Shown here in pieces: positions 34,679-44,018 of a stretch of 64,000 nucleotides of DNA. A program made the translations under genes and the position numbers. Numbering within the stretch: position 1 is the stretch's first letter; every line of letters starts with the position of its first letter. Location: assembly GCA_016714795.1 (NCBI GenBank), contig JADKCA010000004.1:310001-374000 (forward strand), written 5' to 3'. Under the pieces are notes generated by a model. The model was given only the letters and a program-made list of their open reading frames with translations. It searched no databases and was not told where the DNA came from. This DNA comes from Sphingomonadales bacterium. GTDB lineage: Bacteria > Pseudomonadota > Alphaproteobacteria > Sphingomonadales > Sphingomonadaceae.

Positions 34679-35101
34679 ATGAGGAAGTTTGACAAAATAC
34701 CGGACGTTCTACCTGAAGTGCTGCGTCAACCAATCAAGGCGGTCAAACGTGCACGGGAATTGCGCAAGGATATGAGCTTGCCCGAGGTTCTGCTTTGGGT
34801 TCAGCTCCAACGTCATCCCGGCGGACATAAGTTCCGCAAGCAGGTGCCGCAGCATCCTTACACACTGGATTTTGCCTGCTTGAAGGCAAATTTGGTGATT
34901 GAAGTGGATGGTGAAGCGCATAATCGCGGGGATCAGCCGCGCAAGGATGAGGTGCGGGACCGGATCATGGCGGAGCGTGGATTTCGAACTTTGCGGCTGC
35001 CCGCTTATGAGGTGCTCAAGAATATGGAAGGCTGTGTGATGGCGATAGTGGCGGCTTGTGATGAGGCAAACCCTCCCCTTGGCGGGGAGGATCGGGCGTG
35101 A
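34679..35101 (+). CDS. DUF559 (Vsr/PD-(D/E)xK-like) nuclease-fold protein
   Basis: A 140-residue DUF559 protein related to Vsr-like endonucleases. The core is KVPQHPYTLDFACLK-like: KQVPQHPYTLDFACLKANL with Asp in LDF, then LVIEVDGEAHN with Glu and Asp, the usual acidic nuclease residues, and a later RGFRTLRL strand. The ATG at 34679 follows AAGGA. It lies between two CCTCCCC/GGGGAGG hairpins, and its last residues (PPLGGEDRA) are encoded by the right hairpin. It overlaps the liuD start (GTGA). Its role is unknown; it may belong to a small mobile unit. Confidence 0.8.
   Translation: MRKFDKIPDVLPEVLRQPIKAVKRARELRKDMSLPEVLLWVQLQRHPGGHKFRKQVPQHPYTLDFACLKANLVIEVDGEAHNRGDQPRKDEVRDRIMAERGFRTLRLPAYEVLKNMEGCVMAIVAACDEANPPLGGEDRA
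35072..35090. repeat. Hairpin at the right side of the DUF559 cassette
   Basis: CCTCCCC at 35072-35078 and GGGGAGG at 35084-35090 form a 7-bp stem with a 5-base loop, 7 bases before the liuD start codon. The stem resembles the arms at 34511-34641. Confidence 0.6.
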
Positions 35102-36977
35102 TCAAATCCCTGCTCATCGCCAATCGCGGCGAGATTGCCTGCCGGATTATCCGCACGGCGCGCCAGATGGGTATCCGCACGGTCGCGGTCTATTCGGATG
35201 CCGACGCCAAGGCGCTGCATGTGCGGCAAGCCGATGAGGCGATGCATATTGGCCCCAGCCCAGCGCGCGAATCTTATCTGGTGGGCGAGAAGATCATCGC
35301 CGCTGCGCTCGCCACCAAGGCTGAGGCGATTCATCCGGGCTATGGGTTCCTGTCGGAGAACGCCGCATTCGCGCAGGCGGTGATTGATGCGGGGTTGATC
35401 TGGGTCGGGCCTGCACCTGCCAGCATCACCGCGATGGGGCTGAAGGATGCCGCCAAGAAACTCATGGCCGCGGCGGGCGTGCCGGTGACGCCGGGCTATA
35501 TGGGCGAAAATCAGGAGCCGGATTTCCTCGCCGCAGAGGCGGACAAGATCGGCTATCCCGTGCTGATCAAGGCGGTCGCGGGTGGCGGTGGTAAAGGGAT
35601 GCGCAAGGTGGAGACGGCGGCGGACTTTGCCGATGCGCTCGCCTCCTGCCAGCGTGAGGCGGCAAGCTCGTTCGGCAACGCCCATGTGCTGATCGAGAAG
35701 TACATCCAGCGCCCGCGCCATATCGAGGTGCAGGTGTTTGGCGATACCCATGGCAACATCGTCCATCTGTTCGAACGCGATTGCTCGCTGCAACGCCGCC
35801 ACCAGAAGGTGATCGAGGAAGCCCCCGCGCCGGGGATGGACGAAGCCACCCGCGATCAGCTCTGCGCGGCGGCGGTGAAGGCGGCGAAGGCGGTTGATTA
35901 TGTTGGCGCTGGCACGATCGAGTTCATCGCCGATGCGTCCGAAGGTCTGCGCGCCGACCGCATCTGGTTCATGGAAATGAACACGCGCCTGCAGGTGGAG
36001 CATCCGGTAACCGAGGAGATTACCGGGGTCGATCTGGTCGAATGGCAGTTGCGGGTGGCGTCGGGCGAGGCGTTGCCACTGAAGCAGGAGGACCTCAGCA
36101 TCAATGGCTGGGCGATGGAAGCGCGGCTTTATGCGGAAGACCCGGCGAAAGGGTTTTTGCCGAGTGTGGGATGGCTCGACGTCTTCGATGTCGGTCATCC
36201 AAGAGATGTCGGATTACGATTTGAATTGGGTGTTAAGGAGGGTGACGAGGTGTCGCCGTTTTACGACCCAATGATCGCCAAGATCATCAAACATGGTCCC
36301 GATCGCAACCACGTTATCGATGATTTGACCGGCTATCTCAGTCTGGTGGAAATCTGGCCGATCCGAACTAACGCGCCGTTTTTGTGGCGAATGCTCGATA
36401 GCGCTGATTTCCGACGGAGCGACGTGACTACAAGCTTCATCGCTGATCATTTGGATGAACTGGAAATATCTAACGAACCAGATGACACAATATGGGCGGC
36501 AGCGGCACGAGCAAAACTGGATCGAAAGGAAGGCGAGCCCGAGAAATTTTGCCCGGGTTCAGGCTGAACGCTGCACCGAGTGAACGAGTCACTTTCTATC
36601 GTGGGGGGGAGTCCCGAACACTCACGCGGGACGACATCAATCCAGATTCATTCGTTACTTCGCTGCGGGACGACGAGAGCATCATTGTATTCGAGGGCGG
36701 GGCCTATTTCGAATTTTATCTCACGTCGCGTGGGGCTGGCCATCAGCAAGCCCACGACGGCGCGATCCTCTCCCCCATGCCCGGCCGCATCATCGCGGTG
36801 ATGGTCTCGTCAGGCGAGGCCGTCACGCGCGGGCAGAAACTCCTCACGCTCGAAGCGATGAAGATGGAACACACGCTCGTCGCGCCGTTTGACGGCACCG
36901 TCGCCGAACTCAACGCATCCGAAGGCGCGCAGGTGCAGGTAGAGGCGCTGCTCGCGCGGATCGCGGCGGCAGACTGA
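35098..36977 (+). pseudogene. liuD: Methylcrotonyl-CoA carboxylase alpha subunit, one-base frameshift
   Basis: Biotin carboxylase plus biotin carrier subunit of methylcrotonyl-CoA carboxylase. The first frame holds the biotin carboxylase (LLIANRGEIA, HPGYGFLSEN, GGGGKGMRKV, EMNTRLQVEHPVTE) and stops at 36567. The biotin carrier part, with LEAMKMEH, is in another frame ending at 36977. Adding one T to the TTTT run at 36547-36550 gives EPEKFLPGFRLNAAP and restores about 626 residues. A sequencing error in a homopolymer is the simplest cause. Bases of about 36170-36740 are AT-richer than the rest, as if recombined from another lineage. GTG start at 35098. Confidence 0.85.
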
Positions 36978-37146
36978 TCATCCTCACCCGTTTGGGTTGC
37001 GCAAAGTCGGCGCACGGGCATCAGCGCGTCTCGATGGTCAGCCTCAGGGCGGCACAACTTGTTTCATTGCCTGCATCATAGGGCTTGCCTTGGCTGGTCA
37101 TCTTGGTGACAAGGCTGTCAATAAGAACAATGCAGGACAGTATGGC

Positions 37147-38796
37147 ATGGCAGGCACGGACTATGACTTTATCATCATCGGCGGCGGCAGTGCGGGCTCT
37201 GTGCTGGCCGCACGGCTGAGCGAGGATGCCGATGTGTCGGTGCTGCTGCTGGAAGCGGGCGGGGCCAACACGTCGGTGCTGGTGCGAATGCCCTTGGGGG
37301 CAGGCCAGCTGATCAAGGCCAAAAGCGACTATAATTGGGGTTTCTGGAGCGAACCGGAGCCGCACATGAACAATCGCCGCTTGTGGCATCCGCGCGGGCG
37401 CGGGCTGGGCGGCTCTTCGGCAATCAACGGCATGATCTATATTCGCGGCCATGCGCGCGATTATGATCAATGGCGGCAGATGGGGTTGCAAGGCTGGTCC
37501 TATGCCGATGTGCTGCCCTATTTCAAACGCGCCGAGAATTTTCAGGATGGGGGCAATGCCTATCATGGCGGCGATGGCCCCTTGTCGGTCAGCTGGGGGG
37601 AGCGGTCTGATCACCCCCTTTATGTCGCCGCGATCAAGGCGGGTGCGGAAGCGGGCTACAAGACCACGCCCGATTTCAACGGACAGGATCAGGAAGGCTT
37701 CGGCCGCTATCAGCTGACGATCCGCGATGGAGAGCGCTGGAGTGCGGCGCGTGCCTATCTGAAGCCGGTGGCGGGCAAGCGGCGCAACCTCACCATCATC
37801 ACAGGCGCGCGCACGCACCGCATCCTCATCGAAGAGGGCCGCGCGACGGGGGTGGAATATAGTCTGGGCAAGGGCAAGGCAGTAAAGGTTGCGCGCGCGC
37901 GGCGCGAAGTGCTGTTATGTGCAGGCGCTTTCCAGTCTCCGCAAATCCTACAGCTTTCCGGCATTGGGGACCCGGAGATGCTGGCCGCGCAGGGCATCCA
38001 GACGGTGCATGAGCGCAAGGGCGTGGGCCGGAATTTGCAGGACCATATGGATGTCACGCTCAACTGGGCCTGCACCCAGCCCTTGTCTTTGTTCAGCGAG
38101 GTTGGCGGCTGGCGCGGCTTGCTGATGGGGATGCAATATACGTTCACGGGCAAGGGTTCGGGCCGCCAGAACGGGCTGGAGGCGGGGGCGTTCCTCAAGT
38201 CGCGTCCCGATCTGGACCGGCCAGACCTGCAACTCCACTTCGTGCTGGCGATCATGCAGGATCATGGCAAGGAGCCGCTCACGCAGGATGGCTTCACGCT
38301 GCACATCTGCCAGCTGCGCCCCGAAAGCCGGGGCACAGTGTCTCTGTCTTCAGCTGATCCCTATGACGACCCCGCCATCCTCGCCAACTTCCTGTCCACC
38401 GCGGAAGACCTTCGCTCGGTGCGCCAAGGCTTGCGCATGGCGCGCGATGTGGTGGCGCAGGCGGCATTTGCGCCCTATCGCGGCGCTGAGCTGGCACCGG
38501 GGCCGGATGTGCAGAGCGATGACGAGATTGACGCCTTCATCCGCGCCAAGGGTGAAACCATCTATCACCCGGTCGGTACCTGCAAGATGGGCAGCCCGTC
38601 CGACCCGATCGCCGTGGTGGATGATCAGCTGCGCGTGATCGGGCTGGAGGGACTGCGCGTGATCGATGCCTCGGTGATGCCCACGCTGATCGGCGGCAAC
38701 ACCAACGCGCCCACCATCATGATTGCCGAAAAGATTTCGGACCTGATCCGGGGCCGTGCGATGCTCCCGCCCGAAGAGGTGCCGGTCGCGGCCTGA
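37147..38796 (+). CDS. GMC-family FAD oxidoreductase (choline/alcohol dehydrogenase-like)
   Basis: A 549-residue glucose-methanol-choline oxidoreductase. The FAD site is IIIGGGSAGSVLAARL near residue 8, and the GMC signatures are HPRGRGLGGSSAINGM and GAFQSPQILQLSGIG. The C-terminal active-site His is in YHPVGTCKMG and the partner Asn in GGNTNAPTIM. It would oxidise an alcohol to an aldehyde; the substrate is not known, with medium-chain or isoprenoid alcohols among the options. The start at 37147 is used because the FAD motif follows at once. The 169 bases before it hold no gene. Confidence 0.85.
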   Translation: MAGTDYDFIIIGGGSAGSVLAARLSEDADVSVLLLEAGGANTSVLVRMPLGAGQLIKAKSDYNWGFWSEPEPHMNNRRLWHPRGRGLGGSSAINGMIYIRGHARDYDQWRQMGLQGWSYADVLPYFKRAENFQDGGNAYHGGDGPLSVSWGERSDHPLYVAAIKAGAEAGYKTTPDFNGQDQEGFGRYQLTIRDGERWSAARAYLKPVAGKRRNLTIITGARTHRILIEEGRATGVEYSLGKGKAVKVARARREVLLCAGAFQSPQILQLSGIGDPEMLAAQGIQTVHERKGVGRNLQDHMDVTLNWACTQPLSLFSEVGGWRGLLMGMQYTFTGKGSGRQNGLEAGAFLKSRPDLDRPDLQLHFVLAIMQDHGKEPLTQDGFTLHICQLRPESRGTVSLSSADPYDDPAILANFLSTAEDLRSVRQGLRMARDVVAQAAFAPYRGAELAPGPDVQSDDEIDAFIRAKGETIYHPVGTCKMGSPSDPIAVVDDQLRVIGLEGLRVIDASVMPTLIGGNTNAPTIMIAEKISDLIRGRAMLPPEEVPVAA

Positions 38797-38864
38797 TAGC
38801 GCTTGTTCCCCTTGCCGAATCGGGTGAAGCGGTTAGTCAGGTCTGACAAGAGCAGGGGGGCAGG

Positions 38865-41800
38865 ATGATCCGGAAACTGTTGATCGCCAATCGGGGTGAG
38901 ATTGCCATCCGCATCGCGCGCGCGGCGGGCGAGCTGGGCATCGCCACCGTGGCCATCCATTCGGTCGATGATGCGCTCTCGCTCCATGCCCGTGCGGGCG
39001 ATGAGGCGGTCGAGATCGCAGGCACCGGCCCTGCGGCGTATCTGGATGGGGACGCCATCATCGCAGCGGCCAGCGCCAGCGGATGCGATGCCATTCATCC
39101 CGGTTATGGATTTCTCAGCGAAAATGCGGATTTCGCAGCGCGATGTGCCACGGCAGGGCTGATCTTTGTCGGGCCTGATGCAGAGGCACTTGGCCGGTTC
39201 GGCAACAAATTGTCTGCCAAGTTGCTGGCGCGCGGTGCGGGCGTGCCCGTGCTTGAAGGCAGCGATGAAGGTGATGTGGCAGCGGGGCAGGCGCTGCTCG
39301 ATGCCGGGTGCGCGGTGATGGTCAAGGGGCTCGCCGGGGGTGGCGGGCGCGGAATCCGGCTGGTGCAGCCTGGCGAGGATATCGCCGCCGCCATCGAAGC
39401 GTGCCGCGCCGAAATGATGCTGGCCTTTGGTGAGGCGGATGTTCTGATCGAGCGCCATATCGCCCGTGCGCGCCATATCGAGGTGCAGATCGTGGCGGAC
39501 GGGCAGGGCGGCGTGGTGGCCTTGGGCGAACGCGAATGCTCGGTTCAGCGGCGCAACCAGAAGATCATCGAGATTGCGCCTGCGCCTGCACTGGATGCCG
39601 CCCTGCGGGACCGGATTGAAGATGCGGCGCTGCGCCTGATGCGTTCGACGCCTTATCGCGGGCTCGCCACGGTGGAATTTCTGGTGGATGCGGACGCCGA
39701 TCCGGCGGGAAGCACAGCCTTCGCCTTTATCGAGGTCAATCCCCGGCTTCAGGTGGAGCATACCATTACCGAGGCGGTGCGGGGCGTTGACCTTGTGCAG
39801 GCGGCGCTGCGGATTGCGGGTGGGGCAAGTCTGGCCGATCTCGGTCTGCAAGCAGCACCGCCTGCACGGGGCACGGCGATCCAGCTGCGCGTCACGGCAG
39901 AGGTGATGGGCGCGGATGGGGGCATTCTCTCGTCGGGCGGCACATTGAGCGCGTGGGAGCCTCCCAGCGGCCCTGGCGTGCGTGTCGATGGCTTTGGCTA
40001 TGCGGGCTATGCGGTCAATCCGCGTTTTGATTCGCTGCTCGCCAAGCTGATCGTCCATGCAGGCACCGCAGAGGCTGCGCGGACGCGCGCGGTGCGGGCC
40101 TTGTCCGATTTCCGGATCGAAGGCGCGGGCACCAATCTGGACCTGCTGGCCGCCATGCTCACACGGCCCGAATTGCTTGATGGCCGGGCCGATACACGCT
40201 GGTTCGAGCGAGTCCTGCCTGACCTGCTGGCAGCGCCTGCCGTGCCAATGCGCCACTTCATGACGCAGGCGCACGCCCCCACCGCCCAGACGCGCGTGGT
40301 GCCTGCCGGGCTCGTATCGCTGGAGGCCCCGCTCAACGGCGTGCTGGTTTCGCTCTCGATTGCGGTGGGAGACATGGTCCACGCCGGGCAGGAAGTCGGG
40401 CTGGTCGAAGCGCTCAAGATGCAGCACGCCATCAAGGCGTCACAATCGGGCCTTGTCCGCGATGTGCTGGTGTTGCCCGGCGTCGTGCTGGCTGATGGTG
40501 AGCCGGTGGCCTTTCTCGAACCGGCGGACGTGGCGCAGCAGAGCGAGGACGAAGCAACCGAGATCGATCTGGATGCACCGCGTGCCGATCTGGCTGAGGT
40601 GATGGCGCGCCATGCGCTCACGCTCGATGCGAATCGCCCCGATGCCGTCGCGCGCCGCCGCAAGACCGGGCATCGCACAGCGCGCGAAAATCTGGATGAT
40701 CTGTTCGATGCGGACAGTTTCAACGAATATGGCGCGCTCACCATTGCCGCCCAGCAGCGCCGCCGCTCGATTGACGATCTGATGGCGCGCACACCTGCGG
40801 ACGGGCTGGTGGGCGGCACGGGCACGGTCAACGCGGCGGAGTTCGGGCCGGATGCGGCCTCCATCGTCGGCATGTCCTATGATTATACCGTGCTGGCGGG
40901 CACGCAGGGCTATTTCAACCATCTGAAGACAGACAGGCTGCTCGACCTCGCGCACAAGCAGACGCTGCCCGTGGTCTTTTATGTGGAAGGCGGCGGCGGG
41001 CGGCCCGGCGATGTGGACAAGCCGGGCGTTTCCGGCCTTGATACACCCAGCTTTGCCCGGCTGGCGGGCCTCTCCGGCCATGTGCCGCGCATTGCCATCG
41101 CGGCGGGGCGCTGCTTTGCAGGCAATGCGGTGTTTTTTGGCAGTTGCGACATCACCATCGCCACCCGGGATTCGAACATCGGCATGGGCGGCCCCGCCAT
41201 GATCGAAGGTGGCGGGCTGGGGGTGTTCACGCCCGAAGAGGTTGGCCCGTCAGACGTGCAATGGGCCAATGGCGTGATCGACATTCTGGTAGACACCGAG
41301 GCCGAGGCAACGGCGCACGCGAAGCATCTGCTTTCCTTCTTCCAGGGGCGCGTCAGCGCGGTCGACCATGCCGATCAGCGGCTGCTGCGCCATGTCATTC
41401 CGGAAAACCGCCTGCGCGTGTTCGATGTGCGCCGCGCAATCGCTCTGCTTGCCGATACGGACAGCTTCGTGGAACTGCGCGGCGGTTTTGCGGCGGGCAT
41501 GATCACCGGGCTGATGCGGATCGATGGCCGTCCGGTCGGTCTGATGGCGAATGACAACCGCATCCTCTCCGGCGCGATCGATTCGGACGGGGCGGACAAG
41601 GCGGCGCGTTTCATGCAATTGTGCGATTCGTTCGGCTTCCCCATCGTTTCGCTGTGCGACACGCCGGGCTTCATGGTCGGGCCGGAGGCAGAAAAGAGCG
41701 CGCCCGTGCGGCATGGCTCGCGCATGTTCATCATCGCGGCCAGCCTGAAGGTGCCGGTGTTCACGGTCATCCTGCGCAAGGGCTATGGTCTTGGCGCGCA

Positions 41801-42119
41801 GGCGATGGCGGGCGGATCGTTCATCTCCGCCTCCTTCACCATTGCCTGGCCCACTGGCGAATTTGGCGGGATGGGGCTGGAAGGTGCCGTGCGGCTGGGC
41901 TTTTCCAAAGAGCTGGCAGCCATTGAAGACCCGGCAGCGCAGGAGGCGCGTTACCGCGAACTGGTGGACATGATGTACACGCGCGGCAAAGCTGTCTCCG
42001 TGGCGCAGGTGCTGGAGATTGATGCCGTGATCGATCCGGCGGAAACCCGCGACTGGATCAAGCGGGGCCTGGCGGCATCCAAGCCCCGCAAGAGCGGCCG
42101 GTTCGTCGATACCTGGTAG
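38865..42119 (+). CDS. Single-chain acyl-CoA carboxylase (BC-BCCP-CT fusion)
   Basis: A 1084-residue biotin enzyme with all three parts in one chain. The biotin carboxylase is at about 1-450 (LLIANRGEIAIRIARAAGE, HPGYGFLSEN, GGGGRGIRLV, EVNPRLQVEHTITE), the biotin carrier at about 480-565 (VEALKMQHA), and the carboxyltransferase at about 580-1084 (CFAGNAVFFGSCDI, LCDTPGFMVGPEAEKSA). Length and order fit the single-chain long-chain acyl-CoA carboxylases described in Mycobacterium and Rhodopseudomonas. The true substrate is unknown. The start follows CAGGGGGGCAGG. It probably shares a transcript with the GMC gene. Confidence 0.88.
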   Translation: MIRKLLIANRGEIAIRIARAAGELGIATVAIHSVDDALSLHARAGDEAVEIAGTGPAAYLDGDAIIAAASASGCDAIHPGYGFLSENADFAARCATAGLIFVGPDAEALGRFGNKLSAKLLARGAGVPVLEGSDEGDVAAGQALLDAGCAVMVKGLAGGGGRGIRLVQPGEDIAAAIEACRAEMMLAFGEADVLIERHIARARHIEVQIVADGQGGVVALGERECSVQRRNQKIIEIAPAPALDAALRDRIEDAALRLMRSTPYRGLATVEFLVDADADPAGSTAFAFIEVNPRLQVEHTITEAVRGVDLVQAALRIAGGASLADLGLQAAPPARGTAIQLRVTAEVMGADGGILSSGGTLSAWEPPSGPGVRVDGFGYAGYAVNPRFDSLLAKLIVHAGTAEAARTRAVRALSDFRIEGAGTNLDLLAAMLTRPELLDGRADTRWFERVLPDLLAAPAVPMRHFMTQAHAPTAQTRVVPAGLVSLEAPLNGVLVSLSIAVGDMVHAGQEVGLVEALKMQHAIKASQSGLVRDVLVLPGVVLADGEPVAFLEPADVAQQSEDEATEIDLDAPRADLAEVMARHALTLDANRPDAVARRRKTGHRTARENLDDLFDADSFNEYGALTIAAQQRRRSIDDLMARTPADGLVGGTGTVNAAEFGPDAASIVGMSYDYTVLAGTQGYFNHLKTDRLLDLAHKQTLPVVFYVEGGGGRPGDVDKPGVSGLDTPSFARLAGLSGHVPRIAIAAGRCFAGNAVFFGSCDITIATRDSNIGMGGPAMIEGGGLGVFTPEEVGPSDVQWANGVIDILVDTEAEATAHAKHLLSFFQGRVSAVDHADQRLLRHVIPENRLRVFDVRRAIALLADTDSFVELRGGFAAGMITGLMRIDGRPVGLMANDNRILSGAIDSDGADKAARFMQLCDSFGFPIVSLCDTPGFMVGPEAEKSAPVRHGSRMFIIAASLKVPVFTVILRKGYGLGAQAMAGGSFISASFTIAWPTGEFGGMGLEGAVRLGFSKELAAIEDPAAQEARYRELVDMMYTRGKAVSVAQVLEIDAVIDPAETRDWIKRGLAASKPRKSGRFVDTW

Positions 42120-42128
42120 GCGGGCCGA

Positions 42129-42557
42129 TCAGCCCTCCGGCAGCATCTCCACCGGCGCATTGCCGGTTTCGGCTGAATTGAGGTGCGGCAGGGCGATGGC
42201 ATAAACGCCCAGCCCGACCATCACCACCATGGTGATCATCGTGCCTGCGCCGCGCGCTTTGGTGTTGCCGTCCATGCCGATGCCGTGCGCCACCCGGCCC
42301 AGCAGATAGAGGATGCCGACGGCATAGAGCCAAGTCGACGTGCCCGCCGCCAGTTCGACCAGACCCAGCAGAATCAGCACGATCGGCGTATATTCGATGA
42401 AGTTGGCATGGGCGCGCATCCGGCGGATCAACAGGTCGCTGCCGCCATCTCCGATCGAGATTCCTTCCTTGCCCCGCGCCTGTCCGCAGCGGATGGCGAG
42501 CCACAGGTTGATGATCGCGGCAAGGCCTGCAACCTTCAGTGTAATCGGCAGAATCAT
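42129..42557 (-). CDS. MAPEG-family membrane protein
   Basis: A 142-residue membrane protein with four hydrophobic helices, of the MAPEG family (membrane-associated proteins in eicosanoid and glutathione metabolism; in bacteria often glutathione-linked or unknown). Family-type features are RMRAHANFIEYTPIVLILLG near residues 45-64 and LYLLGRVAHGIGM. The ATG at 42557 follows GGAGGGG on its strand; a longer frame to 42623 is less likely. It is convergent with the carboxylase gene. Confidence 0.85.
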   Translation of the reverse strand: MILPITLKVAGLAAIINLWLAIRCGQARGKEGISIGDGGSDLLIRRMRAHANFIEYTPIVLILLGLVELAAGTSTWLYAVGILYLLGRVAHGIGMDGNTKARGAGTMITMVVMVGLGVYAIALPHLNSAETGNAPVEMLPEG

Positions 42558-42610
42558 GGAATTTTCCCCTCCTGTTGTGAGGCCTGATGTGTGGCAGCAC
42601 ACAGCAAGTC

Positions 42611-42638
42611 TTGCAACTGGCACAGGAATCGGTATAGG
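42611..42638 (+). promoter_or_regulatory. Candidate promoter of the rpmF-plsX-fabH operon
   Basis: TTGCAA at 42611-42616 and TATAGG at 42633-42638 are 16 bases apart in the 205-base divergent gap before rpmF. This is the best sigma70-like pair in that gap. Confidence 0.35.
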
Positions 42639-42762
42639 CGCTCGCCAATTGCCAGTTTGCGCGGTCGCCCTGCTCCGCGGCCGTCAGGTCCGCTTTTCAG
42701 GAAAAAGGGTGGTCAAGCAGCTGGTACTTCAAACCGGTTTGTCATTCTAATACAGGTGCCAC

Positions 42763-42942
42763 ATGGCTGTTCCCAAAAGAAAAACATCGCCCTCCAAGCG
42801 CAATATGCGTCGCAGCCATCACGCGCTCAGCGTGGAAGCATTCCAGGAATGCTCCAACTGCGGTGAATTGAAGCGTCCGCACCACATGTGCAACGCATGC
42901 GGCTTTTACAACGGTCGCGAGGTTGTGTCCGTCGCCGGCTGA
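42763..42942 (+). CDS. rpmF: 50S ribosomal protein L32
   Basis: A 59-residue L32 protein. MAVPKRKTSPSKRNMRRSHH is the typical start and a CSNCGE...CNACG zinc ribbon follows. It encodes a small large-subunit protein. It is followed by plsX after 41 bases, the widely conserved rpmF-plsX-fabH arrangement that links ribosome and membrane lipid production. Confidence 0.95.
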   Translation: MAVPKRKTSPSKRNMRRSHHALSVEAFQECSNCGELKRPHHMCNACGFYNGREVVSVAG

Positions 42943-42983
42943 GCCGGTTGATCGGGGCAACCAATTTGGGGGAGAGCGGCAGG

Positions 42984-44018
42984 ATGGCGGATACGCCGCT
43001 CCTGGCCATTGACGCAATGGGCGGCGACGAAGGCTTGCCCGTCATGCTGGCAGGGGCCGCCCTTGCGCTTGACCGCAATCCGAACCTGCGCTTCGTTCTG
43101 GTTGGCCGCCAATCCGCGATTGCGGACGGTCTGGCCGCGCATCCGGCGCTGCGGGCCGCATCCAGCATTGTCCACGCCGAAGATCAGGTGGAAGGCAGCG
43201 ACCGCCCGGCGCAGGCTATTCGCCGCGCCAAGACCACCAGCATGGGCATCGCCGTTGATCTGGTGAAACAGGGCACCGCTCATGCCGCTGTATCTGGCGG
43301 CAATACCGGCGCGCTGATGGCCATTTCAAAGCTGGCGCTACGCACCATGAAGGGCATTGACCGCCCGGCACTGGCCGCCCCCATCCCGACCTTGGGTGAC
43401 AAGGATCTGGTGATGCTGGATCTGGGTGCCAATGCCGAATGCGATGTGCGCAATCTGGTGGAATTTGCGGTGATGGGCGCAGCCTATGCGCGCTCCGTCA
43501 TGGGGATTGAGCGTCCGCGTCTGGCCCTGCTCAACATCGGCACCGAAGATCAGAAGGGCATTGAAACCGTGCGCGACGCGGCGGCGATCTTGCGGGCGTC
43601 CGATCATCTGCCCATCGATTTCCGCGGTTTCACCGAAGCTGACAAATTGTCACGCGGAGAGCTGGACGTGGTGGTGAGCGACGGCTTTTCGGGCAATATT
43701 GCCCTGAAGGCGCTGGAGGGCACGGCCCGATTCGTCACCGATCTGCTCAAGCGCGCCTTCACCAGCTCGATCCGTTCCAAATTCGGCTTCCTCGTCTCGC
43801 GCCCGGCCACCGAATTGCTGCGGCATCATCTGGACCCCAATAATCACAATGGCGCGGTGTTTCTGGGGCTGAACGGCATTGTCGTCAAAAGCCATGGCTC
43901 CGCGAATGACCGGGGCGTGGCGAACGCGATTGATGTTGCTGTCCGGCTGCTCGCCGGAGACCTGACTGCGCGGATCACTGCCGATCTTGCCAATATTGAA
44001 AAAGGCCCCGCCCAATGA
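42984..44018 (+). CDS. plsX: Phosphate acyltransferase PlsX
   Basis: The 344-residue PlsX, which makes acyl-phosphate from acyl-ACP for phospholipid synthesis. The N-terminal DAMGGDEGLPVMLAGA and later VSGGNTGALMA, LDLGANAECD and VVSDGFSGNIALK are family signatures. The ATG at 42984 follows GGCAGG; the open frame starts earlier (42888) inside rpmF. It overlaps fabH by 4 bases. Confidence 0.96.
   Translation: MADTPLLAIDAMGGDEGLPVMLAGAALALDRNPNLRFVLVGRQSAIADGLAAHPALRAASSIVHAEDQVEGSDRPAQAIRRAKTTSMGIAVDLVKQGTAHAAVSGGNTGALMAISKLALRTMKGIDRPALAAPIPTLGDKDLVMLDLGANAECDVRNLVEFAVMGAAYARSVMGIERPRLALLNIGTEDQKGIETVRDAAAILRASDHLPIDFRGFTEADKLSRGELDVVVSDGFSGNIALKALEGTARFVTDLLKRAFTSSIRSKFGFLVSRPATELLRHHLDPNNHNGAVFLGLNGIVVKSHGSANDRGVANAIDVAVRLLAGDLTARITADLANIEKGPAQ

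Noticed and set aside
34449..34679. A separate small gene of 76 codons
   Set aside because: Its first 20 codons copy the start of liuD and the rest is read through a palindromic repeat, so it is a remnant.
36492..36977. A free-standing biotin carrier protein gene
   Set aside because: The carrier continues the linker of the upstream biotin carboxylase when one T is added at 36547-36550.
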